NCBI GenBank assembly: GCA_944323875.1 | Contig: CALUUH010000004.1 | Location: 46,705 to 110,704 of the forward strand | DNA: 64,000 nucleotides | From: Candidatus Gastranaerophilales bacterium | Lineage (GTDB): Bacteria; Cyanobacteriota; Vampirovibrionia; Gastranaerophilales; Gastranaerophilaceae | Reading direction: 5' to 3' | In this document: positions 53,047 through 62,240 of the stretch, piece after piece | How positions within the stretch are numbered: the first letter of the stretch is position 1 | Layout of the letters: each line of letters opens with the position of its first letter | Position numbers and translations under genes: made by a program | The notes under the pieces: model-generated | The model's input: the letters and a program-made list of their open reading frames with translations, nothing else | Databases searched by the model: none | What the model was told of the DNA's origin: nothing

Positions 53047-53947
53047 TTGTATTTCCGTTTGTTAGCTTATTCTTGACTTCATTATACTTGTTTTTTACGT
53101 CAATGTCGTCATCAGATAGGATGATTGAATTATTTAGATTTAACAACGCGTTGTTATAATCCTTGAGCGCATAGTCACAAAGCCCGAGATATTTGTAGAG
53201 TTCTGCTGTTTTAAAGTTTTCGGAGAGCGCAGTAAGCTTTTCTTTAGCTGATTTGTAGTTGCCGCGATAATAGAGAATTTCCGCTTCAAGAAGTTTGTAT
53301 TCAATATCCTCGGAGATTGATAATGCTGTAATTATATCGGCTTCTGCATCTACATAATTTTTCAGATACATATTTATTTCTGCACGCATTGCATATCCCA
53401 GATCAGATTTCGGACACCTGTCGATGTAGTATCTGATTGCGTTTAATGCGGCTTCATAATTACGCATTTCCATTAATGTCAGAGTAATCCCGAGATAGCA
53501 TTGTGCAAACCCTGCTTTTAGAGCAAGTGTTTTGTCATAGTAATTAAGCGCCGTGTTGTATTGCTTAACCGAACGGTAATATTCCGCCATATAGTAGGTT
53601 GCCCACGGATTTTGGGCATTAACTCCTGCTGTAAGCGCTTCTATTTCTTTCGTTTTGTTGCCGGATTTTTTGTATTCTTCTGCTGTTTTAATCTCAGGGT
53701 TGTTAATTGTCAGATAAGATTTTGCATTGCGGTTTTGAATACGATAAATCCCTTCTTTTATTGCAGTTAAATTAGGGTTGTTAGGTTCATGCGCAATAGC
53801 TTTATTAACATAATTAACGGCTTCCGTGTAATTTCCCTGAATGCAGTAATCTGCTGCGATATCAAGAAAATCCTCGGTTATATCATCAGCGAGCGCCGGC
53901 ATGAACGGAATAAATAATAATAAACTTGTTAATAATAATTTTTTCAT
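53039..53947 (-). CDS. Exported TPR repeat protein, 302 aa
   Basis: Signal peptide about residues 1-20 (KKLLLTSLLLFIPFMPALA), then at least six TPR units (DYCIQGNYTEAVNYVNKAIA; YYMAEYYRSVKQYNTALNYY; YRGNYKSAKEKLTAL; LGLCDYALKDYNNALLNLNN). Start is the ATG at 53947, six codons inside the open frame, because TATAAT lies 6 nt before it. A leaderless first gene of the 53947-50558 operon is likely. A periplasmic scaffold role is inferred from signal and repeats. Confidence 0.84.
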   Translation of the reverse strand: MKKLLLTSLLLFIPFMPALADDITEDFLDIAADYCIQGNYTEAVNYVNKAIAHEPNNPNLTAIKEGIYRIQNRNAKSYLTINNPEIKTAEEYKKSGNKTKEIEALTAGVNAQNPWATYYMAEYYRSVKQYNTALNYYDKTLALKAGFAQCYLGITLTLMEMRNYEAALNAIRYYIDRCPKSDLGYAMRAEINMYLKNYVDAEADIITALSISEDIEYKLLEAEILYYRGNYKSAKEKLTALSENFKTAELYKYLGLCDYALKDYNNALLNLNNSIILSDDDIDVKNKYNEVKNKLTNGNTNG

Positions 53948-53953
53948 ACTTAA

Positions 53954-53959
53954 ATTATA
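53954..53959 (-). promoter_or_regulatory. -10 box of a likely leaderless promoter
   Basis: TATAAT, 6 nt before ATG 53947 on the minus strand, just after the terminator of the upstream HEAT gene. Confidence 0.5.
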
Positions 53960-53987
53960 GCACAATCAGGATTTTTATGTATTAAAA

Positions 53988-54015
53988 TAAAAAACCGTTG
54001 AGCGATCTCAACGGT
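53988..54015 (-). terminator. Intrinsic terminator of the HEAT gene
   Basis: ACCGTTGAG/CTCAACGGT, loop of 4, followed by TTTTTTATTTT on the minus strand. Confidence 0.9.
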
Positions 54016-54074
54016 ATGAATATTTTGAATATTAAGAATAGTAAATTAATAAGTATAATATATTATAAGAAAAT

Positions 54075-54932
54075 TTAGAATGTTGTTGCCGGCTTTTTCT
54101 GTGCGGTAGCACCAGGAATAGACTGCCAGTTTGCTGCCATTATTTTCTTGAATGATTTCAAAGCAGTGTCTTCTAATTCACCGAGTTCTTCTGCTTCCAT
54201 AATCAATTCTCTGAGCGGAAGTAATGCTCTCTGGTCACGAAGGACACCGAGTGCGGCAGCGGCGCCCGCTCTCACCAATTCATTTTCTGAACGGTTTTTC
54301 ATAACGTCGATAAGTGCCGGAACAGCTTTGGTATCATTTAATTTACCTAAAGATGTTACCGCATAAATTCTAACGTTTACCCATTCATCATACAACATAT
54401 TTATAACTTTTTCAACAGCTTTTTTGTTACCGATTTCGCCGAGTGCTCTTGTTGCATCACAACGTACGTTTACCTTTTCGTGATCTAAAGATTCAATTAA
54501 AGCATCTGTTGCTACATCACCGATTTCGATTAATGCATCTGTTGCAGTGATACAAACCTGCGGATTTTCGTCATTAAGTGCTTCAACAAGCGGTTCAACT
54601 ACGATTTCACCGCCCAAACGTCCGAGCGCACGTGCTGCACGTACTCTAACGTCAACATTTCTGTCCTCACGAAGTGATTCAATTAAGTGAACAGTTGCTT
54701 TTGAATCGCCAAGTTCACCAAGAGCTCTTGCTGCGTACAATCTTACTGATCCGTTTTTGTCATGTTTTAAAACGTCAATTAACGGCTCAACGGCTTTTGG
54801 ATCACCCATTTCACCTAATACACGAGCTGCATTGTATCTTACTTTTTCTGAATTGCTTGTTTTTAAATCCATAAGTAATTCATCAAATGATTTTTTAACC
54901 TGTTTCTTTTTGCTGTTTACACTAATTGTCAT
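54075..54932 (-). CDS. HEAT-repeat (PBS-lyase-like) protein, 285 aa
   Basis: Built of about seven HEAT units of ~31 residues: VRYNAARVLGEMGDPKAVEP, VRLYAARALGELGDSKATVH, VRVRAARALGRLGGEIVVEP, and so on to about residue 240, with a polar C-terminal tail. Cyanobacterial relatives include bilin lyases, but many HEAT_2 proteins are plain scaffolds; a lyase role is not supported here. SD GGAGG lies upstream. Monocistronic with a terminator. Confidence 0.9.
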   Translation of the reverse strand: MTISVNSKKKQVKKSFDELLMDLKTSNSEKVRYNAARVLGEMGDPKAVEPLIDVLKHDKNGSVRLYAARALGELGDSKATVHLIESLREDRNVDVRVRAARALGRLGGEIVVEPLVEALNDENPQVCITATDALIEIGDVATDALIESLDHEKVNVRCDATRALGEIGNKKAVEKVINMLYDEWVNVRIYAVTSLGKLNDTKAVPALIDVMKNRSENELVRAGAAAALGVLRDQRALLPLRELIMEAEELGELEDTALKSFKKIMAANWQSIPGATAQKKPATTF

Positions 54933-55254
54933 TATTTTCCTCCGACACTAACAATAAAATATTCTATCTACACACTTATGTATTTAATAAAAATATTTTG
55001 AATAAATTATTGTCTTTTTTACTGCATATATGAATTTTTGTTACATTATATTCTTCTACTGACGTTTTTACTAAAGTGTTATGTCTTAAATTTTTAAAGG
55101 GTAATTCAAACACTTTATACTATAACTATAGCATATTTTTCCCCCAGTGTCTTGCTTTAACGTGATTATTCATACAAATAGACTATTTGTTTTTTGAAAT
55201 ATAGGGTTGTTTCAATAATAGCAACAAGCGTTCTGTAACAAAACTTAATAAATA
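54933..55254. other. AT-rich intergenic region
   Basis: 322 nt without an open frame worth calling. It should contain the HEAT-gene promoter (minus strand) and the 3' end of the histidine-kinase transcript. I see no strong hairpin, and only a CCCCC run near 55141. Confidence 0.6.
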
Positions 55255-56916
55255 TTACTTACTATGGATAGTAATAATAAACTCGCTTCCGACCCCAACT
55301 TCACTATTTACAGTAATTTCACCCTCATGCTTCTCGATAATCTTGCTGCATATCGCAAGCCCGAGACCTGTTCCCACGCCGACTCCCTTTGTGGTATATC
55401 CGGCTGTAAATATCTTATCAAGCTGGTTTGCAGGTATTCCGCGTCCGCTATCTTTTATCTTTACAATGAGGCTGCCCTCTGTATATTCTGTCGTAATCGT
55501 AATAGTTCCCTCGCTCTCAATAGCCTGGCATGCATTTACCAGAATATTCATAAACACCTGATTAAGCATGTTCGGAAAGCATTTAACCGCGGGGATTTCG
55601 CCGTAATTCTTTACTATTTTAATCCTGTTTTTTGTTTCGTGTCTTATCAGATCCAGAGTCAAATCCAGTTCTTTATTTATATCCGCTTCTTGCAATTCAG
55701 CCTCATCCAGACGGACAAATTTTTTCAAAGAAGTTACAATATTGCTTATTCTTTCAATGGCTTCTTTATCAATCTTGTTGAGTTCGGAAAGCATTTCGGC
55801 CAGTTCTGGATTTTCTATACCGGTCAAAAGCTTTGAAACTATGTTGTTGTTTGACTTTATGGAGGCGACAGGTGTATTTATTTCGTGTGCAACTCCTGCT
55901 ATTAATTGACCGAGGGAAGCCATTTTTTCCGAATTAATTAACTGCACCTGAGTTTCTTTTAACTCTTTCAGAGCATGCTTCAATTCTTTCACCGTCTGCA
56001 GATTTTTATTATAGAGTTCTGCTCTTGTAACAGCGTTTGAAAGCTGCGCGGATATTGCTTCCAGAATCTCCAGTTCTTCATTCAGTTCCCGTTTCTGATA
56101 ACTTAGTAAGACAACTATTCCCATCAGTTTTTGTATGTGATAAACTGGTACGATTATTCGTTGGACAGGCTGCTTGAACGGTATTGCGTTTACATATTCT
56201 TTCAGGCAATTAGAAACGGATATTTCCCTTTTTGATATTGTGGCAAATGATGTGTCATCAAGTTCAAAAGTATTATCAGGCGGGAGTGTATCTGCTTCAC
56301 CATAGACCTCTGATATAATAAATTTTTTATCCCTGTAAGCTGCGTAATAAGCGCGATATGCCCCGAACATAATAGACAATTCTTTTAGTGCGGATTGCAA
56401 AATTGTCGAGATATCCATGGATTCTCTGATTGTATTTGAGACTTTATTTATGAGGGCAATTCTTATGGCCTGAGATTGAGCTTTTTGTTTTATTTTCAAA
56501 AGATCTTCATTTTCTTCGGCAAGATTTTCATACTGTTTTTGTAATTCAAGGTTATGGCGCTGAAAGCTTTGCCGCTCAAAGGTTGCAGTCACATCCGTAA
56601 GAAATATTATTGTATATTTGGATTTTTTTACAGCTGTCAAATCATAGAAATTTGTCCGATTGTTTTCAAAGGTAAATGAAATGCATGCAAAAAAGTTTTG
56701 CGGGGAGGTTATGGCATGATACAGCGGAGAATATGTTTCAATATTTTCACTATTCAGCGGACAAATATCGAAATTCATTCCATGGGAGAGTTTTTTTATT
56801 TTTTTATAGTTTTTGAATATTTTGTCAAAAGTATTATTGCTGTAAACAATCTCAAAATGATTATTTACAACAAACACAGCATCCCTGAATTGATTTAAAA
56901 AATCAAACTTTTTCAT
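55255..56916 (-). CDS. Sensor histidine kinase (PAS-GAF-HisKA-HATPase)
   Basis: A 553-aa cytoplasmic kinase. PAS-like sensor at residues 1-115 (FRDAVFVVNNHFEIVYSNNT), short coiled coil, GAF domain about 165-310, and HisKA with the phospho-His in LIAGVAHEINTPVASIKSNN (near residue 350). HATPase_c is at about 440-550 with N box NQVFMNILVNACQAIE, G1 DSGRGIPANQL and G2 GVGTGLGLAI. No membrane segment. A terminator separates it from the pentapeptide gene upstream, but the response regulators at 57562 and 58193 are natural partners. The signal is unknown. Confidence 0.95.
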   Translation of the reverse strand: MKKFDFLNQFRDAVFVVNNHFEIVYSNNTFDKIFKNYKKIKKLSHGMNFDICPLNSENIETYSPLYHAITSPQNFFACISFTFENNRTNFYDLTAVKKSKYTIIFLTDVTATFERQSFQRHNLELQKQYENLAEENEDLLKIKQKAQSQAIRIALINKVSNTIRESMDISTILQSALKELSIMFGAYRAYYAAYRDKKFIISEVYGEADTLPPDNTFELDDTSFATISKREISVSNCLKEYVNAIPFKQPVQRIIVPVYHIQKLMGIVVLLSYQKRELNEELEILEAISAQLSNAVTRAELYNKNLQTVKELKHALKELKETQVQLINSEKMASLGQLIAGVAHEINTPVASIKSNNNIVSKLLTGIENPELAEMLSELNKIDKEAIERISNIVTSLKKFVRLDEAELQEADINKELDLTLDLIRHETKNRIKIVKNYGEIPAVKCFPNMLNQVFMNILVNACQAIESEGTITITTEYTEGSLIVKIKDSGRGIPANQLDKIFTAGYTTKGVGVGTGLGLAICSKIIEKHEGEITVNSEVGVGSEFIITIHSK

Positions 56917-56982
56917 AGTTTCATATTATCATAAATTTTGAATTAAGGCGAGAAAAACATATCTGCTTTTGTGCGTTTAAAA

Positions 56983-57005
56983 AAAGCTCCCTTGTCGGGA
57001 GCTTT
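56983..57005 (-). terminator. Intrinsic terminator of the signalling operon
   Basis: AAAGCTCCC/GGGAGCTTT with loop GACAA, and TTTTTTT after it on the minus strand, 10 nt after the pentapeptide-gene stop. Confidence 0.92.
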
Positions 57006-57014
57006 GGATTAAAA

Positions 57015-57545
57015 TTAGTAATCACCTGCTGAGGATTCTTCTTCATCTCTCAAGGAAGAGAGGTCATCACGACAGGTAACATCAAATCCGTCAGGAAGCA
57101 GGTCATCATCAGGCCAAACCGTATCATTATCAAAGCGGCTGGCATCAAGATTGTATGCGGCCGTAAAATCAGAATTACTTAAATTAGCTTCTGAAAGAAT
57201 ACAGCCTGCTAAATCTGCATCCGTAAAGTTGCAGTAAGTCATGTCAGCATAGCTGCAATCAGCGCCTGTGAGCAAGCTCTCGGTAAAATCACATTCCAAT
57301 ATTCTTGCTCTGGTAAAATCTGCTGATGTTAAATCCGCTCCTGTGAAATTTGAAAGTGATATGCTGCTGTCAGCAAAAGAACTGGAGTTTAAATCAACAT
57401 TGCTGAAATCTATTTCTGTTAATACAATACCTGAAAAATCGACTTCGCTTAAATCAATTTCTTCCTGATCTATTTTCCATTCATTAAATCTTTCGGGGGT
57501 CTTTCTCAATAATTCGATTAATTCTTCTTTCGTGTAATCAATCAT
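57015..57545 (-). CDS. Pentapeptide-repeat protein, 176 aa
   Basis: Residues about 28-130 are A(D/N)Lxx-type pentapeptides: DFSNVDLNSSSFADSSISLS, NFTGADLTSADFTRARILEC, DFTESLLTGADCSYADMTYC. They predict a right-handed quadrilateral beta-helix. A short helical N-terminus (DYTKEELIELLRKTPERFNE) and an acidic C-terminal tail flank it. Function is unknown; relatives include DNA-mimic gyrase protectors, but most are uncharacterised. SD GGAG lies upstream. It is 16 nt after the response regulator, so part of the signalling operon. Confidence 0.9.
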   Translation of the reverse strand: MIDYTKEELIELLRKTPERFNEWKIDQEEIDLSEVDFSGIVLTEIDFSNVDLNSSSFADSSISLSNFTGADLTSADFTRARILECDFTESLLTGADCSYADMTYCNFTDADLAGCILSEANLSNSDFTAAYNLDASRFDNDTVWPDDDLLPDGFDVTCRDDLSSLRDEEESSAGDY

Positions 57546-57561
57546 AATATCTCCTTAATTA

Positions 57562-58173
57562 TTATTTTATCAAATCCATTTGCATGGCAAGTAAAGTTGC
57601 CTGCGTTCTGCTTGTCACTTTTAGTTTTTTAAAAATATTGTTTAAGTGTGTTTTTACAGTTACTTCTTTAACAAATAATTTGTCTGCAATATCTTTGTTA
57701 TTTGAACCTTTTGCCACCATTGCAAGAACTTCCAGTTCTCTTTCTGTTAAAGGCATTGTTTCATTTTTTGTATCAAAGTTCAAATCTTTAATTCTGGATG
57801 TATTCCACTTGCTTCGTCTTAAAACGGCTTCCATACGGGCAAGCAGGTTAGGAAGTGCAAACGGTTTGGATACATAATCATCCGCGCCGGCCTTTAGTCC
57901 TGTTACGACTTTTTGTTCATCATTTACTGCAGTAAGCATTATTACGGGTAAATATTTTGTCTTTTCATTACTGCGAATTGCCTGAAGCGTTTCCCAGCCG
58001 TTCATATTAGGCATCATAACATCAAGCAGCACAATGTCAAATTTGTTAACTGATTTTGACAGTATGTTGAGAGCCTGAACGCCGTCCAATGCTGTTTCTA
58101 CTTTATATCCGTAGAAAGGCAGGGCGTCTTTCAGATATTTAGAATTGTCATCTACTAACAAAACATTTGACAT
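57562..58173 (-). CDS. LuxR-type response regulator (receiver + HTH)
   Basis: A 203-aa two-domain regulator. Receiver at residues 1-120: VLLVDDNSKYLK, the phospho-Asp in VLLDVMMPNMNG (near residue 50), and the switch Thr/Lys in VIMLTAVNDE and DDYVSKPFALPNL. LuxR-type HTH at about 135-200: LTERELEVLAMVAKGSNNKD, EVTVKTHLNNIFKKLKV. The frame extends to a TTG nine codons upstream, but the ATG at 58173 fits the family. It is 19 nt after the neighbouring regulator. Confidence 0.93.
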   Translation of the reverse strand: MSNVLLVDDNSKYLKDALPFYGYKVETALDGVQALNILSKSVNKFDIVLLDVMMPNMNGWETLQAIRSNEKTKYLPVIMLTAVNDEQKVVTGLKAGADDYVSKPFALPNLLARMEAVLRRSKWNTSRIKDLNFDTKNETMPLTERELEVLAMVAKGSNNKDIADKLFVKEVTVKTHLNNIFKKLKVTSRTQATLLAMQMDLIK

Positions 58174-58192
58174 ACTTACTTTGAATTCCTTT

Positions 58193-58840
58193 TTATACAA
58201 TTTTATTTTTCAAGGCTTTAAGAGCTGCTTGCAGCCTGTCATCTACTTCCAATTTTTGTAAAATATTTGCGACATGCGCTTTAGTTGTGTTAATGCTTAT
58301 CACAAGAATTTGCGCAATTTCCATGTTGCTGTAGCCTTCTGTCATAAGTTTCAGGATTTGCGCTTCTCTTGTAGTCAGATCGTAATCTTTTTTACCGGTT
58401 TCCGCATCAATTGTCGGCACATTGGTTGTTGCCTTCAGAACTATATGCGCCACACTCGGGTCAAACCATGCCGCACCGTCTGCTACGGATTGTACAACAT
58501 GAACAAGACGTTTAGGATTAATTTCTTTTGAGCAATAAGCGTTTGCTCCGGCTTTAAGGCTGTTCAGAACTTCTTTTTCATCATTATGTGAAGTCAGAAT
58601 AATTACTTTTACATCTTTATTGGAGGAACGTATTTGTTTAGTTGCTTCAATACCGTTCATTTTAGGAAGTCCAAGATCCATTATTACGACATCAATATGA
58701 TTGTTGTTGAATATATCCAGTGCAGCTTCAGCAGAATCTGCTTCATAGATAGTATCTACGTAATCCACACCTTCAAAGGTTGTTTTAAGTCCAAATCTTG
58801 TTAATTCATGGTCTTCAACTATTAAAATATTAATTTTCAT
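58193..58840 (-). CDS. NarL/LuxR-type response regulator
   Basis: A 215-aa regulator. Receiver: ILIVEDHELTRFG, phospho-Asp in VVIMDLGLPKMNGIEATKQI, VIILTSHNDEKE, YCSKEINPKRL. HTH: LTTREAQILKLMTEGYSNME, SINTTKAHVANILQKLEVDD. The start overlaps the TPR gene stop by 4 nt (ATGA). Two LuxR regulators in tandem with one kinase suggest a branched or sequential output. Confidence 0.93.
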   Translation of the reverse strand: MKINILIVEDHELTRFGLKTTFEGVDYVDTIYEADSAEAALDIFNNNHIDVVIMDLGLPKMNGIEATKQIRSSNKDVKVIILTSHNDEKEVLNSLKAGANAYCSKEINPKRLVHVVQSVADGAAWFDPSVAHIVLKATTNVPTIDAETGKKDYDLTTREAQILKLMTEGYSNMEIAQILVISINTTKAHVANILQKLEVDDRLQAALKALKNKIV

Positions 58841-60381
58841 ATATTAAGTTCCTCTTTTGCAGGAGTGAAATCTGGATTTAATATCAAACTTTTTTTGAAG
58901 TTAAAAATTGCATCATCCTGCAATCCCTGATTTTTGCTAATGAGCCCTTGATAATAATAATATCTAAAATCATTTTCGTCAATATGTTTTGCCGTGGCAA
59001 GATAAGTTTTTGCTTCATCAAAATTCTGACGCTCAATTTCTACACGTGCAAGATCGAGCCAGCCGTCTTTATAATTGTTATTCAACGCCACACATTTTTT
59101 TAAGTATGCAAGTTCTTTAGATTTGTCGTTAATAGCTATATAATAATATGCCGCATAAGAATTGTTGTAAGCTTTAAGAACTTTTGTAAAGATATCTATG
59201 GCTTTTTCTTTTTTGCCCAGCAAATCATAAGTTTTGGCAAGTTTTATTGTATTTGCAGGAGTAGATTTGTCTTTAGCCGCTTTTTCATAAAATTCTCTTG
59301 CCTGCTTATAATCTTTGTTTCTGAAAGCGAGATCTCCAAATACAGATAAAGCGTATATTTGACCATTGTCAATTTTTAATGCTTTTGATGCTGCATCCTG
59401 TGCTTTATCATAATCATTCATATCAAAATACACACGGGATAAAAGCGAATATACATCTGCATTTATTTTCTTTTTGGTACTCAATGCGCCAAGCAGAGTT
59501 CTGACGGCTTTGGTATCTTCATTTTCATAGTAATAATAGTACCCAAGATGATAATTCTTTTGTATTTCATTTTTCTGAGTTTTGTACAATATAAATTGTT
59601 CAAGAGAGTTGACTTTTCTGACGAATTCAGAAGAATAAAGCGGCTGCTGCTTTATAAAAGCAACTATTTTCAATGCGTCTTTCGGCTTCTTTCCTTGAGA
59701 AAGTATTTCGGCCTGCAATTTTTTGTAATTAAGATTTTTGCTGTTCATTGAAATTGCTTTGTCTATATAGATATTTGCATTCTCAATATCGCCGGATTTA
59801 AGATAACCGAGTGCTGCAATATAATTTGCATAATCAGATGTTTGCAAAAGCGCTGTATTTTTTAACAACTCGGTTGTGGCTTCTCTGCTCTGGGCATTAT
59901 AAATTATGTTAGAATACATTTCACCAAGATAAATTTCGTCATCAGGCTGTAGTTTTTGAGACGGGAAGTAAAATCTTTTAACATCTTCTGTCACAATATC
60001 AGTAATGTCTTTATCCTGCATTTTTGAAACAGACAATTCAGAGAGGGAAAAGAAGCCTAAATCAGCCATTCTCTCAGCCATTTGCATATAGGCATAATCA
60101 TTAACCGGAGTTGTTTCGATAAGGATTTTAAAATCAGCATATGAAGATTTGACATTACTCTGTATAAACCTGTCCAGTGCAATGGCATACTGGTTTTTAA
60201 TATCGTTTCTTGAAAGCGTTGCGCGTTTTGTCGGAACGCCGATAAGATTTTGCGGAGTCAGATCAAGCTGATTAACAGGGTTGACCGGTTGAATTTGCAT
60301 AGGCAGTTCAAATGCCGCAACAGGTATGTTTGCGGCTGCAATTAGTGATATTGCGATTATTGTTGCCAGTTTTTTTACCAA
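58837..60381 (-). CDS. Exported TPR protein of the signalling operon, 514 aa
   Basis: Signal peptide about residues 1-22 (VKKLATIIAISLIAAANIPVAA), then an array of TPR units from about residue 60 to the end (YIAALGYLKSGDIENANIYI; YSLLSRVYFDMNDYDKAQDA; FGDLAFRNKDYKQAREFYEK; YYQGLISKNQGLQDDAIFNF). Probably periplasmic. It lies 3 nt after the GAF/HD-GYP stop and overlaps the first response regulator by 4 nt, so the signalling operon runs HD-GYP, TPR, RR, RR, pentapeptide. It may be the input platform; this is inferred. Confidence 0.86.
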   Translation of the reverse strand: MVKKLATIIAISLIAAANIPVAAFELPMQIQPVNPVNQLDLTPQNLIGVPTKRATLSRNDIKNQYAIALDRFIQSNVKSSYADFKILIETTPVNDYAYMQMAERMADLGFFSLSELSVSKMQDKDITDIVTEDVKRFYFPSQKLQPDDEIYLGEMYSNIIYNAQSREATTELLKNTALLQTSDYANYIAALGYLKSGDIENANIYIDKAISMNSKNLNYKKLQAEILSQGKKPKDALKIVAFIKQQPLYSSEFVRKVNSLEQFILYKTQKNEIQKNYHLGYYYYYENEDTKAVRTLLGALSTKKKINADVYSLLSRVYFDMNDYDKAQDAASKALKIDNGQIYALSVFGDLAFRNKDYKQAREFYEKAAKDKSTPANTIKLAKTYDLLGKKEKAIDIFTKVLKAYNNSYAAYYYIAINDKSKELAYLKKCVALNNNYKDGWLDLARVEIERQNFDEAKTYLATAKHIDENDFRYYYYQGLISKNQGLQDDAIFNFKKSLILNPDFTPAKEELNI

Positions 60382-60384
60382 ATT

Positions 60385-62124
60385 CTAACCCTCATTATTT
60401 ATACCATTCCCGGAATAATAAAAATTAAACAGGTCAAGTATATGTTTTTGCTCATCTGTTACATTTTCATCATTTATATAAGAGTAAATATCTCTTAAAT
60501 TATAATGACTCAATATTTCTCTGTCTTCCTCTTTGAAACTGTGATGGTTTTCTGTCAGAAATACTTTTATTATTTTATCAAGAGAAATTTTCAGAAATAC
60601 ATCTACGATACTTTTGTCGAAATGAGTTCCGCTGTCTTTAATCAGGATATTAATTACATTTCCTATAGGCATTTTATCACGATAATGTCTGCGGGAAGTT
60701 ATTGCATCAAAGACATCGGAAACAGCCAGTATACGTCCGCCGTACGGTATTTCTTCCCCCTTTAAATGTCTGTAATACCCTGAACCGTCATATTTTTCAT
60801 GGTGCGAGCAGGCTATTTCAGTTATCATTTTAAAATCTTCAGACATATTAATCTTTTCTAATATGTTGTGTGTGATTTGTACGTGTTCCTGAATATGGCT
60901 GTATTCTTCAGGAGTCAATTTGCCTTCTTTTTGCAGAACTGAATCTCTGATGCCGATTTTGCCGATATCGTGAAGAATAGCGGCTTTTTCAATAATTTCT
61001 TTACTTTTTGTATCCAGTCCCAGTTCATCAACAATAAGCATTGAATACAATTTTACCCTTGTAGAATGACCGGCCGTAATCTTGTCACGTGCATCTATAG
61101 AAGTAGCAAGAGTATCAATAAAGCTTTCAAACAGCTGCTTTTGTTCTTTATAAAGTTCTTTTTGCTGTTCGAATAACTGTGCATTTTCTAATGCAATACT
61201 TGCACTGCCGCCTATTGCAACGAGTAAATCCTCATCATTTTTTGTAAAAACTCCGTTTACCTTGTTCAGAACCTGAAAAGCCCCGATTATTTCCTGATTA
61301 TTATTTTTAATCGGCATACAAAGAATTGTTTTTGTTCTGTAACCTGTTTCTTTGTCAACCTCAGGGTTGAAGCGCGGATCATTATAGGCATCTGCAATAT
61401 TAAGTGATTCTCCTGTTTTTACAACATAACCTGCAAGTCCCTTGTCCGCAGGAAAACGTATTTCTGTATCATCCATGCCTAACGCAACCTTTGACCAGAG
61501 TTCATCTTTTTCTTTGTCCCACATAAATACAGTACATCTGTCCGCTTGTATTGCATTTTTTGTTTCTTCCGCAATGACTTTTAACAAAACATTGATGTCC
61601 GTAAGTGCAGTGATTGAACGGCCGATTTTAACCAGTGAAACCAGCGGATCGTTTTTCATAGGCATTGAATAATCCAGTCCGCTTTTCAACTGGCGGCGTC
61701 TGAGATAAATTTCATCACTAAATTCAAATTCATCATTGCCGGTGATAACTTCCAATGCGTTGTTATAATGTATTAGAGCAACGTCGGTATTACCTTCCAC
61801 AAAATTTATTGTTCCCAGTGCATACTGATAAAACATTAAAGCCGTTCTGCTTTTAGAAAATTCGGCCATATATCCGCCGTCATTTATAAGAGTTAAAGAC
61901 TCTTTGTAAGAATTTTTATCAATCAAATAATCGCACATGCCTCCAAGGCTCAAGCATATAGAAATATATTCGCTCAACCCTGAATTTTTAAGCATATTTT
62001 GTGCTGCTGTCAGCGACTCTTTTGCAGCTTTGTAATCTTTTTCTCGTATTGAGTTTATACCGGATGTTATAATCTCTTTTGCCTGTTTGCTTAATTCCCG
62101 TTTTTCTTCAGATAACTGTTCCAT
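60385..62124 (-). CDS. GAF and HD-GYP domain signalling protein
   Basis: A 579-aa cytoplasmic protein. Helical TPR-like N-terminus (residues 1-150), GAF domain about 165-325 (ADRCTVFMWDKEKDELWSKV, GAFQVLNKVNG), coiled linker, then an HD-GYP domain about 345-520. That domain has STRVKLYSM, the catalytic HDIGKIGI and HHEKYDGSGYYRHLKGEEIP. HD-GYP enzymes usually hydrolyse cyclic di-GMP. Here the third GYP residue is Tyr (GYY), though HD and the other His ligands remain. Start is the ATG at 62124 with AAAGG upstream. First gene of the signalling operon. Confidence 0.92.
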   Translation of the reverse strand: MEQLSEEKRELSKQAKEIITSGINSIREKDYKAAKESLTAAQNMLKNSGLSEYISICLSLGGMCDYLIDKNSYKESLTLINDGGYMAEFSKSRTALMFYQYALGTINFVEGNTDVALIHYNNALEVITGNDEFEFSDEIYLRRRQLKSGLDYSMPMKNDPLVSLVKIGRSITALTDINVLLKVIAEETKNAIQADRCTVFMWDKEKDELWSKVALGMDDTEIRFPADKGLAGYVVKTGESLNIADAYNDPRFNPEVDKETGYRTKTILCMPIKNNNQEIIGAFQVLNKVNGVFTKNDEDLLVAIGGSASIALENAQLFEQQKELYKEQKQLFESFIDTLATSIDARDKITAGHSTRVKLYSMLIVDELGLDTKSKEIIEKAAILHDIGKIGIRDSVLQKEGKLTPEEYSHIQEHVQITHNILEKINMSEDFKMITEIACSHHEKYDGSGYYRHLKGEEIPYGGRILAVSDVFDAITSRRHYRDKMPIGNVINILIKDSGTHFDKSIVDVFLKISLDKIIKVFLTENHHSFKEEDREILSHYNLRDIYSYINDENVTDEQKHILDLFNFYYSGNGINNEG

Positions 62125-62240
62125 TGTAATACCTTTTTTCAAGTTTTATTTACTCTTATTTTTATTGTATTATATTACATAGAATAAAACAAAGTCTATA
62201 TGATGTAGATTATATATAAAATTATTATTTAAGGGAAGTT

